Assembly: GCA_902803725.1 (NCBI GenBank)
Contig: CADCRD010000241.1
Coordinates: 1 to 6,431, forward strand
Length of the DNA: 6,431 bases
DNA from: an uncultured Eubacteriales bacterium
GTDB lineage: Bacteria; Bacillota; Clostridia; Peptostreptococcales; Anaerovoracaceae
Direction of reading: 5' to 3'
Made by a program: the position numbers and the translations under genes. The notes under the pieces were generated by a model. The model did no database searches and was not told the DNA's origin. It was given only the letters and a program-made list of their open reading frames with translations. Positions 1-5,266 of this stretch are shown in pieces; position 1 is the stretch's first letter, and every line of letters starts with the position of its first letter.

Positions 1-389
1 AGACCGTTCCATACCGGGACACCCGAATATTTTGCAAGGTCTTCAACCAGTTCCTGGCTGAATCCTCTGTACTCTATACCATCGAAGAATCTTCCCAGCA
101 CTTTTGCCGAGTCTTCGACTGATTCCTTCTTTCCAAACTGGGAACTGTCCGGATCTATGAATGTGACATGACCGCCTTCATCCTTACAGCCTACTTCAAA
201 TGAGCATCTCGTTCTCGTGGATGTTTTTTCAAAAATAATCGCGATGTTTTTTCCTTTCATCGTCTCACCGATAATGCCCTGTTTTTTCTTTGCCTTCAGT
301 TCATGCGCAAGATCCAGCAGATATCTTATTTCTTCAGGTGTAAAATCCATCAGGGTGAGAAAGCTTCTTCCTTTTAAACTAACACTCAT
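1..389 (-). CDS. argF: Ornithine carbamoyltransferase, N-terminal part (gene continues beyond the left edge)
   Basis: Cytosolic enzyme that transfers the carbamoyl group of carbamoyl phosphate to ornithine, giving citrulline. It serves arginine synthesis or, run in reverse, the arginine deiminase pathway. Only the first 130 residues are in the window; the family is usually about 310-335 residues. The translation starts MSVSLKGRSFLTLMDFT and shows the carbamoyl-phosphate motif STRTR at residues 57-61, inside FEKTSTRTRCSFE. This form is typical of ornithine rather than aspartate carbamoyltransferases. The second loop, around SQFGKKESVEDSAKVLGR (83-100), is also present. AGGAG at 398-402 lies 8 nt before the ATG, which fixes the start. 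The gene could equally be called arcB: the part that would help separate anabolic from catabolic forms, and the downstream neighbours, are missing. Family assignment is firm; the symbol is a choice. Confidence 0.93.
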   Translation of the reverse strand, partial: MSVSLKGRSFLTLMDFTPEEIRYLLDLAHELKAKKKQGIIGETMKGKNIAIIFEKTSTRTRCSFEVGCKDEGGHVTFIDPDSSQFGKKESVEDSAKVLGRFFDGIEYRGFSQELVEDLAKYSGVPVWNG

Positions 390-458
390 TTTTCAGTCTC
401 CTATCTTTTTACTGTTTTCCGGTACAGCACATGCATGACCGGCTCTTTTACTGCATCC

Positions 459-487
459 ATATTATATGATATTTGATTCGTTGTCCA
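459..487 (-). promoter_or_regulatory. Probable promoter of the ornithine carbamoyltransferase gene
   Basis: Reading the minus strand, a -35-like TGGACA (482-487, 5 of 6 to consensus) is followed by TATAAT (461-466) at 15 bp, or by the overlapping TAATAT (459-464) at 17 bp. Either predicts a transcript start near 452 and a leader of about 60 nt. It lies between the transpeptidase stop and the start of the carbamoyltransferase, so the latter need not depend on read-through. No convincing terminator follows the transpeptidase gene. Confidence 0.5.
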
Positions 488-512
488 GCATTTTATAAAT
501 TTTTTTGTATAA

Positions 513-1643
513 TTATTCACCGAGATCATCGCCGGGATCATCGATCATTTCATTCAGTTCTTCTTCATCATCATAATCCGGACTGTCATCATTCGTCTTT
601 CCGCCTATGGTGATCTCAGAGAAGATCTTTCCTGTATATTTGCTGCAATATTTATAATAGCATTTGTATTCGATCCTGTAGACAGCTCCTTCCTTTGAGG
701 TGTCTGCTGATGTCACTTTCTCCCAGCCGTATACATCATTTCCCTGTTCATCGGTTTTTTCCGTCCTTGCGAATATCCTGTATTTTACTTTTGAAGTCAG
801 ATCCTGGAATGTACGCCTGTCTTTTGCACTGACACCTTTTTTCGGGTCAAATCTGCTGCCGTATCTGATAGTGAATTTCAAAGGATCAGCTGCTGTGCCT
901 GCCGGCTTTCTTCCCGCTTTCTGTTCCTCACCCGCAGTATTTACGCGTATATCAGCAGGATAACTTACCTTTATTGCCGGTGCCTTAAGATTATACCCTT
1001 TATTCTTTTTTACCGGATCTGTCGGTTCGTAGTATGTGCCGTACTTTCTTTTGAGTTTTGCTTTTTTGTTGAATCCGACTCTTTCAGGCTTGCCCAGCGG
1101 ACCGGCTTTGCTGCTCTTGTATACGATCACTCTGGTTCCCTTCGGGCATGTGTTGTACAGCCATTGTTCATCGATAAACTGCATGCGCACACAACCCGCC
1201 GAAGCTTTTCTGCCCAGCTTGTAGTATTCGCTTACATAAAGGCTCTTCGGATCATGACGGTTTCTGTAAGCAACAGTGTGAAACAAATAGTCCCTGTAAA
1301 ATCTGACGGTATATCTTCCCCATACGCCTCCGTAGAGCAGTCCCCATTTTGATTTGTCGCTCATACGATAACTGCCGGCCGGTGTTGTGCTGGATCTGCT
1401 GGTCGCCCTGCCGCACGATACCACCATGGCCCTGATCGGGACATACTTTTTCTTTCCGTTTATAATGCTCTTTTTATAAGCCGTCACCACATTCTTTTTC
1501 GTGTTGACTTTTATAAGATAAGTCCCCTTATCCGCTGCATAAACGTTCTGCTGAGAAATGAAGCAGGCCACCGCGACCGATACCGTAACGGCCAGAACTA
1601 TCAGCACTATTCTTTTTTTAATATCACAACTCATATTGATCAT
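513..1643 (-). CDS. Secreted L,D-transpeptidase (YkuD domain) with C-terminal Ig-like domain and acidic tail
   Basis: Predicted cell-wall enzyme that makes or remodels 3-3 peptidoglycan cross-links outside the membrane. Residue numbers use the 376-residue product. A lysine-rich N-terminus, a hydrophobic stretch (about 11-29) and a VYA-A signal-peptidase site near residue 36 indicate export. The YkuD domain spans about 40-175, with a catalytic-type His122 (FHTV) and the motif SAGCVRM at 148-154 holding Cys151. The usual motif is SHGC, so the motif histidine is alanine here. A basic linker is followed by an Ig-like domain (about 250-346) resembling DUF5011-type repeats (FDPKKGVSAKD, DLTSKVKY), then an Asp/Glu-rich tail (about 352-376). 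The frame stays open to 1706, but the promoter at 1669-1697 puts the transcript start near 1662, excluding the two upstream ATGs. AAAGGA (1648-1653) sits only 4 nt before ATG 1643; ATG 1634 is the alternative. Confidence 0.85.
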   Translation of the reverse strand: MINMSCDIKKRIVLIVLAVTVSVAVACFISQQNVYAADKGTYLIKVNTKKNVVTAYKKSIINGKKKYVPIRAMVVSCGRATSRSSTTPAGSYRMSDKSKWGLLYGGVWGRYTVRFYRDYLFHTVAYRNRHDPKSLYVSEYYKLGRKASAGCVRMQFIDEQWLYNTCPKGTRVIVYKSSKAGPLGKPERVGFNKKAKLKRKYGTYYEPTDPVKKNKGYNLKAPAIKVSYPADIRVNTAGEEQKAGRKPAGTAADPLKFTIRYGSRFDPKKGVSAKDRRTFQDLTSKVKYRIFARTEKTDEQGNDVYGWEKVTSADTSKEGAVYRIEYKCYYKYCSKYTGKIFSEITIGGKTNDDSPDYDDEEELNEMIDDPGDDLGE

Positions 1644-1668
1644 GTATTCCTTTCTGTTAACGGACATT

Positions 1669-1697
1669 ATTGTATTATTATTCGTCTGCTGCGTCAA
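1669..1697 (-). promoter_or_regulatory. Strong sigma-A-type promoter of the L,D-transpeptidase gene
   Basis: On the minus strand, TTGACG (1692-1697, 5 of 6) and TACAAT (1669-1674, 5 of 6) are separated by exactly 17 bp. Transcription should begin near 1662, giving a leader of roughly 19 nt before ATG 1643. This is the best promoter match in the window and the main reason for shortening the coding region. Confidence 0.72.
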
Positions 1698-1782
1698 ACA
1701 CTTCACACAGAGTTCATTTTATCAGTTTATCAATATTGCCTTTTGTTATTTTTCAAACAGCAAACCCGCGTCATTACATTGC

Positions 1783-1812
1783 TTAACTGCACAAATAATT
1801 GTAAAATATAAT
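1783..1812 (+). promoter_or_regulatory. Probable promoter of the sdaAB-sdaAA-deoC cluster
   Basis: A perfect -10 box TATAAT (1807-1812) is preceded at 18 bp by TTAACT (1783-1788, 4 of 6 to TTGACA). The transcript start is expected near 1819, leaving a leader of about 63 nt that carries the stem-loop at 1825-1860 and the ribosome binding site at 1871-1876. It is the only good forward promoter seen ahead of the three plus-strand genes. Confidence 0.6.
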
Positions 1813-1824
1813 CAATAAACATGT

Positions 1825-1860
1825 CCGCTATGACCACCGATAGAAGGTGCAGATAAGCGG
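1825..1860 (+). other. Stem-loop in the 5' leader of the serine dehydratase mRNA
   Basis: CCGCT (1825-1829) pairs with AGCGG (1856-1860), and inside it CACC (1834-1837) pairs with GGTG (1846-1849) around a short loop. The two stems are separated by a nearly symmetric internal loop, ATGAC (1830-1834, its last C shared with the inner stem) facing CAGATA, which could form tandem G-A pairs. It lies between the predicted transcript start and the ribosome binding site and has no T-tract, so it is not an intrinsic terminator. I do not recognise a known riboswitch class. The structure was found by eye and no energy was calculated. Confidence 0.4.
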
Positions 1861-1881
1861 CTCACATTAAAGGAGGAGAAC

Positions 1882-2553
1882 ATGGAATTCATAAGCATTT
1901 TTGATGTAATAGGTCCTAATATGATCGGTCCGTCCAGTTCACATACAGCCGGTGCTGCCAGCATGGCGTTGCTGGCCAGAAAGATATTCAAGCCTTCTGT
2001 CCCCGCATTCGTCCGCTTCACACTGTACGGCTCTTTTGCAAAAACCTACAAGGGGCACGGTACAGACAAGGCACTGCTGGGAGGAATAATGGGATTTTCT
2101 CCGGACGATGAACGGATACGTGATTCATTCAGGATCGCCGAAGAGACAGGATTCAGATATGAATTCACAGTTGATGAAAAAACGGAAACAGAACATGCCA
2201 ATACTGCCGACATATTCATGGACGATGGCAACGGTTATACCTTTCAGGTACGTGGTGTTTCCGTGGGCGGCGGAAAGATAAAACTGACAAAATTCAACGA
2301 TATAGATGTTGACTTCACCGGAGAATACAGCGCTCTCATAGTCAGACAGATCGATCGTCCGGGAGTGGCTGCGCACATCACAAAATGTCTGGCCGAAGCC
2401 AACGTCAATATCGCATTCATGGATCTGTTCAGAGAAGACAAAGGAGAGACGGCTTATACAGTTATTCAGTCAGATGAAGCGATCCCCGAATATGTAGTGA
2501 AGGAGATCGCGCAGTTCGACAAGATCGAAAATGTCAAGCTCGTTCAGATCTGA
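1882..2553 (+). CDS. sdaAB: L-serine dehydratase, iron-sulfur-dependent, beta subunit
   Basis: Smaller subunit of the oxygen-sensitive [4Fe-4S] L-serine dehydratase, which works with the alpha subunit encoded next to it to deaminate L-serine to pyruvate and ammonia in the cytosol. The 223-residue product begins with the signature GPSSSHTAG (residues 16-24) and has SFAKTYKGHGTDKAL at 51-65, both hallmarks of the beta domain. From about residue 150 to the end it forms an ACT domain (ALIVRQIDRPGVAAHITKCL and onwards), a small-molecule-binding or subunit-contact module common in these enzymes. Length is normal for a separate beta subunit. AGGAGG at 1871-1876 is 5 nt before the ATG, making the start clear. 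It is the first gene of the cluster with sdaAA and deoC, behind the promoter at 1783-1812 and a structured leader. Confidence 0.95.
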   Translation: MEFISIFDVIGPNMIGPSSSHTAGAASMALLARKIFKPSVPAFVRFTLYGSFAKTYKGHGTDKALLGGIMGFSPDDERIRDSFRIAEETGFRYEFTVDEKTETEHANTADIFMDDGNGYTFQVRGVSVGGGKIKLTKFNDIDVDFTGEYSALIVRQIDRPGVAAHITKCLAEANVNIAFMDLFREDKGETAYTVIQSDEAIPEYVVKEIAQFDKIENVKLVQI

Positions 2554-2578
2554 AACAGTATATCTTTGCAATATCAGG

Positions 2579-2610
2579 AAAGGAGAACAAGACCGCCTGA
2601 AGGGTCTTGT
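2579..2610 (+). promoter_or_regulatory. Ribosome binding site of sdaAA separated from its start codon by a perfect hairpin
   Basis: The strong Shine-Dalgarno sequence AAAGGAG (2579-2585) is 36 nt from the sdaAA ATG at 2622, too far for normal initiation. The gap contains an 8-bp perfect inverted repeat: ACAAGACC (2587-2594) and GGTCTTGT (2603-2610) around an 8-nt loop. If the stem forms, about 12 nt remain between the site and the ATG, which is workable. An in-frame TGA at 2610-2612 rules out an earlier start, and no ATG, GTG or TTG lies at a normal distance from the AAAGGAG. There is no T-tract, so this is not a terminator. Confidence 0.55.
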
Positions 2611-2621
2611 GAAGATAATCG

Positions 2622-3485
2622 ATGGATTTCAAAAACGGAAAAGAACTTCTCGGTCTGTGCAGTGAACACGGCGTTCCGATCTCAGAGATAATGCTCAGGC
2701 GCGAAATTGCAGAAACAGAAAACAAAAGAGAAGATATCCTCATGCGTCTGAAAGTATCTTTAGAAATAATGGACCGATCCACAAAATCATCCATTCAGGA
2801 TCCTATACGTTCCATAGGAGGGCTCATCGGAGGAGAAGCAAAAAAGGTCATGGAATCGGACAAAAAGCTGTGCGGTCCTTTACTGACAAAAGCGATCGCT
2901 TACTCTCAGAGTGTACTCGAAGTAAATGCCACCATGGGCCTGATCGTCGCAGCACCTACAGCAGGATCATCCGGCGTGGTGCCCGGAGCGCTGTTCGCTC
3001 TTGCTGAAGAAAATGCTATGGATGAGGATGCGATGCTGCATGCTCTGCTCAATGCCGGTGCCGTCGGATATTTATTCATGCGCAACGCCTCAGTGGCCGG
3101 CGCAGAAGGCGGCTGCCAGGCCGAAGTCGGAGCTGCATCCGCAATGGCTGCATCAGCCGTGACCGAGATGCTGGGAGGAACTGCCGAAGAATGCCTTAAC
3201 TCAGCAGCATTTGCTATATCCAATATTCTGGGACTTGTTTGTGATCCGATCGCCGGGCTGGTCGAATCGCCATGCCAGAGCCGTAATGCCATCGGCGTGA
3301 CAAACGCGTATACTGCAGCACAATTATCACTTGCCGGCATAACCCATCCTGTTCCTTTTGACGAGATGGTTGATTCAATGCTGGCAGTAGGAAAATCACT
3401 TCCCATGGAACTGAGGGAAACAGCTCTCGGAGGATGTGCATGCACACCGACCGGCTGCGATCTTGCGTGCAGGATTTTCGGCTGA
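2622..3485 (+). CDS. sdaAA: L-serine dehydratase, iron-sulfur-dependent, alpha (catalytic) subunit
   Basis: Catalytic subunit of the [4Fe-4S] L-serine dehydratase; with SdaAB it converts L-serine to pyruvate and ammonia. The 287-residue product is full length for a separate alpha subunit. Recognisable family blocks are SIGGLIGGEAKK (64-75), APTAGSSGVVPG (111-122), ASVAGAEGGCQAEVG (156-170), GLVCDPIAGLVE (204-215), RNAIGVTNA (221-229) and the C-terminal ETALGGCACTPTGC (266-279). Cysteines at 165, 207, 218, 272, 274, 279 and 283 are candidates for the cluster ligands; Cys207 in the CDP motif is very likely one, but I cannot assign the others by eye. The ATG at 2622 is the first possible start after an in-frame stop and gives the N-terminus expected for the family. 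The ribosome binding site is unusually distant, with a hairpin between. sdaAB ends 68 nt upstream and deoC begins 35 nt downstream. Confidence 0.95.
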   Translation: MDFKNGKELLGLCSEHGVPISEIMLRREIAETENKREDILMRLKVSLEIMDRSTKSSIQDPIRSIGGLIGGEAKKVMESDKKLCGPLLTKAIAYSQSVLEVNATMGLIVAAPTAGSSGVVPGALFALAEENAMDEDAMLHALLNAGAVGYLFMRNASVAGAEGGCQAEVGAASAMAASAVTEMLGGTAEECLNSAAFAISNILGLVCDPIAGLVESPCQSRNAIGVTNAYTAAQLSLAGITHPVPFDEMVDSMLAVGKSLPMELRETALGGCACTPTGCDLACRIFG

Positions 3486-3520
3486 AATATCAGACTGAAA
3501 AAAGAAAGGTTAAATAAAAA

Positions 3521-4207
3521 ATGAATTCGCTGAATATATATTTTGATCATACACTGCTGAAACCCGATGCTAAAAAAAGCGATATCATAAAACTCTGCGA
3601 AGAGGCGAAAAAGTATTCGTTTTATTCAGTATGCGTAAATTCATGCAATACCGGACTGGCAGCCTCATTTCTCAAAGATTCAAGCGTCAAAGTAACGTCT
3701 GTGGTCGGCTTTCCGCTGGGCGCCATGGCTTCGGATGCAAAGGCTTATGAAGCAGATGCGGCCTGCGCTGCCGGCGCTGATGAGATAGATATGGTAATAA
3801 ATATCGGTGCGCTGAAAGATGGCGATACAGAGTATGTGACAGATGACATCGCCGCTGTTTCGTCAATATGCACAGATAATGATGCTGTTCTCAAAGTGAT
3901 CATTGAAACTTGTCTTCTTACGGATGATGAAATCGTCAGTGCATGCCGGGCTGCAGAAAGAGCAGGTGCTGATTTCGTCAAAACATCAACAGGTTTTGCA
4001 TCACCGCCTGAAGGAAAAACATCAGGCGCAACAGTCCGCGACGTGAAACTGATGCGCTCAGCTGTTTCAGACAACATAAAAATAAAAGCCAGTGGCGGGA
4101 TACACTCACTGGCTCAGGCTCATTCTCTTATTGAAGCCGGCGCAGACAGGCTGGGTGCCAGCGCCAGCGTTAACATCATGGAAGAATATCTTCGCTATCT
4201 CACCTGA
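3521..4207 (+). CDS. deoC: Deoxyribose-phosphate aldolase
   Basis: Class I aldolase that reversibly splits 2-deoxy-D-ribose 5-phosphate into acetaldehyde and glyceraldehyde 3-phosphate, the last step in using deoxynucleosides as carbon source. The 228-residue product is a complete TIM barrel of normal length. The Schiff-base lysine is Lys154 in FVKTSTGF, the relay residues are Asp90 (EIDMVINIG) and Lys189 (IKASGGI), and the phosphate-binding loops are SGGI at 191-194 and GAS at 212-214. The N-terminal DHTLLKP motif is also present. AAAGG at 3505-3509 is 11 nt before the ATG, a somewhat long but acceptable spacing. It follows sdaAA by 35 nt and is probably co-transcribed with it. Pairing with serine dehydratase is less usual than the common association with nucleoside phosphorylases or phosphopentomutase, none of which is in the window. 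Confidence 0.96.
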   Translation: MNSLNIYFDHTLLKPDAKKSDIIKLCEEAKKYSFYSVCVNSCNTGLAASFLKDSSVKVTSVVGFPLGAMASDAKAYEADAACAAGADEIDMVINIGALKDGDTEYVTDDIAAVSSICTDNDAVLKVIIETCLLTDDEIVSACRAAERAGADFVKTSTGFASPPEGKTSGATVRDVKLMRSAVSDNIKIKASGGIHSLAQAHSLIEAGADRLGASASVNIMEEYLRYLT

Positions 4208-4229
4208 TCACATAAGGCAGCAAACACGA

Positions 4230-5156
4230 TCAGTCATGGATCACTAATTCGAGAAGATCATCTCTCGAATAGTGCCCTGTCGCGTCAAATTCCATACGGC
4301 TGCGGGGAACTTCATTAGGATCGATATCAGCATAGATGATCGCTTCTCTGTTCCATACAGGTTCATTGATATAGTGACCAAACGGATCGACTATGCAGCT
4401 GCCGCCTGTCAAAGGAACATCCGGAAGTTTTGCATATTCATCCGGGCAATGGAAGTTATCCGGATACATATCCTTTGTTACATACATATTCGCGTGGAAG
4501 ACATATACATGCCCCTCCACTGCGATATGTTTTATTGTGTCATGCCATTCCTGATTATTGTTTGTATTTGGTGCCAGATACATAGCGACCCCCCTCTTGT
4601 AGAGAGCTGCTCTTGCCAGCGGCATGTAGTTTTCCCAGCAGATCAGACTGCCCATCTTTCCGAATGGTGTGTCTATTACAGGGAAATGTTTGTCCTTATC
4701 CTGATTATCGGCCCAGATATATCTTTCAGCACCTGTGGGTTTTATCTTGCGGTGATGATAAACCAGTTCGCCTTCCGGTGAGAATATCAGATTGGTGCAG
4801 TACAGCGAACAATGCGTTTCATCACGTTCTGTCATACCGATGCTTACATATGCTTTTGCCTCTGCTGCCGCCTTCGCGATCATCTGCGTTTCTTCACCGG
4901 GCACTACGACGGAATTGTCATAGTAAACCTTCCAGTCGTCACGCTGAGCTTCATCGCGCTGTCCGACAGTAAAACCGAATGTCAGTCCCAGCGGATAACA
5001 TGGAATGAATGATTCCGGAAATACGATCAGCTGCGCCCCCTGTCTGCCGGCTTCTCTAACGATATTCACTACTTTTTTTGTTGTTGCTTTTTTGTTGAAC
5101 AGTATTGGTGCAGCCTGCACTACAGCCACTCTCATCTTATGAACAAGATCTTTCAT
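4230..5156 (-). CDS. Nitrilase-family carbon-nitrogen hydrolase (probable true nitrilase)
   Basis: Predicted cytosolic enzyme hydrolysing an organic nitrile to the carboxylic acid and ammonia; the natural substrate cannot be read from sequence. The 308-residue product has the complete Glu-Lys-Cys set: Glu48 in FPESF, Lys137 in HHRKIKPT and Cys173 in ICWENYMPL, plus the accessory Glu144 in GAERYIW. The CWEN motif and its surroundings are typical of the nitrilase branch rather than of amidases or carbamoylases. Two positions look unusual to me: after GAERYIW the family's usual Gly-Asp-Gly stretch is replaced by a charged ADNQDKDK segment, and VFHANMYV (219-226) departs from common forms. AAAGGAG (5164-5170) is 7 nt before the ATG, supporting this start over Met8. 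The gene is convergent with deoC, 22 bp apart, with no clear intrinsic terminator between. A promoter is proposed at 5197-5225. Confidence 0.9.
   Translation of the reverse strand: MKDLVHKMRVAVVQAAPILFNKKATTKKVVNIVREAGRQGAQLIVFPESFIPCYPLGLTFGFTVGQRDEAQRDDWKVYYDNSVVVPGEETQMIAKAAAEAKAYVSIGMTERDETHCSLYCTNLIFSPEGELVYHHRKIKPTGAERYIWADNQDKDKHFPVIDTPFGKMGSLICWENYMPLARAALYKRGVAMYLAPNTNNNQEWHDTIKHIAVEGHVYVFHANMYVTKDMYPDNFHCPDEYAKLPDVPLTGGSCIVDPFGHYINEPVWNREAIIYADIDPNEVPRSRMEFDATGHYSRDDLLELVIHD
4242..4274. repeat. 12-bp inverted repeat in the last codons of the nitrilase gene
   Basis: The arms are 4242-4254 and 4263-4274, matching over 12 bp with one bulged A and an 8-nt loop; the core arm is ATTCGAGA. 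On the minus strand it encodes the C-terminal HYSRDDLLELV. On the plus strand it lies 35 nt beyond the deoC stop, so in a deoC read-through transcript it would form a 3' stem-loop. Neither direction has a T-tract after it, so it does not fit a standard intrinsic terminator. Confidence 0.6.
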
Positions 5157-5196
5157 TTAGAAACTCCTTTCTCAGATTATTTCCATCATATAATGA

Positions 5197-5225
5197 ATTT
5201 TAGCATGTATGTGATCGGGCCGCAA
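5197..5225 (-). promoter_or_regulatory. Probable promoter of the nitrilase gene
   Basis: On the minus strand, TTGCGG (5220-5225, 3 of 6) and TAAAAT (5197-5202, 5 of 6) are spaced 17 bp apart. A TG one base ahead of the -10 box makes it an extended -10 promoter, which can tolerate a weak -35 box. The start would be near 5190 with a leader of about 34 nt. The -35 box lies within one arm of the inverted repeat at 5219-5261. Confidence 0.5.
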
Positions 5226-5261
5226 CTTTTTTGAACCTGTATTTATATGCCCATTTGCGGC
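5219..5261. repeat. Inverted repeat GCCGCAA/TTGCGGC upstream of the nitrilase gene
   Basis: Perfect 7-bp arms GCCGCAA (5219-5225) and TTGCGGC (5255-5261) are 29 bp apart, centre-to-centre 36 bp. The proximal arm covers the proposed nitrilase -35 box and the distal arm lies just after the stop of the DUF5688-like gene. It could be a paired operator for the nitrilase or a long-loop RNA hairpin after the upstream gene. There is no terminator T-tract on the minus strand. Confidence 0.4.
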
Positions 5262-5266
5262 GATAT

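Noticed and set aside
1644..1706. Longer transpeptidase start giving 397 residues
   Set aside because: The extra codons overlap a near-consensus promoter (TTGACG, 17 bp, TACAAT), so the ATGs at 1706 and 1667 would lie at or before the transcript start, and neither has a ribosome binding site.
1718..1732. Direct repeat TTTATCA twice, 8 bp apart
   Set aside because: Short and AT-rich, in an AT-rich intergenic stretch and not aligned with either promoter; chance is likely.
2906..3550. 214-codon open frame on the minus strand
   Set aside because: It lies almost wholly opposite sdaAA, has an Ala/Ser/Pro-rich composition typical of a mirrored frame, and has no family resemblance.
4205..4232. Possible bidirectional terminator between deoC and the nitrilase (TGATC/GATCA)
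   Set aside because: Only a 5-bp stem with an 18-nt loop and no T-tract on either side.
4272..4781. 169-codon open frame on the plus strand
   Set aside because: It is antisense to the clearly conserved nitrilase and resembles no family.
5219..5261. Intrinsic terminator after the DUF5688-like gene
   Set aside because: The inverted repeat has a 29-nt loop and is not followed by T residues on the minus strand; the T-run at 5227-5232 is inside the loop and on the wrong strand.
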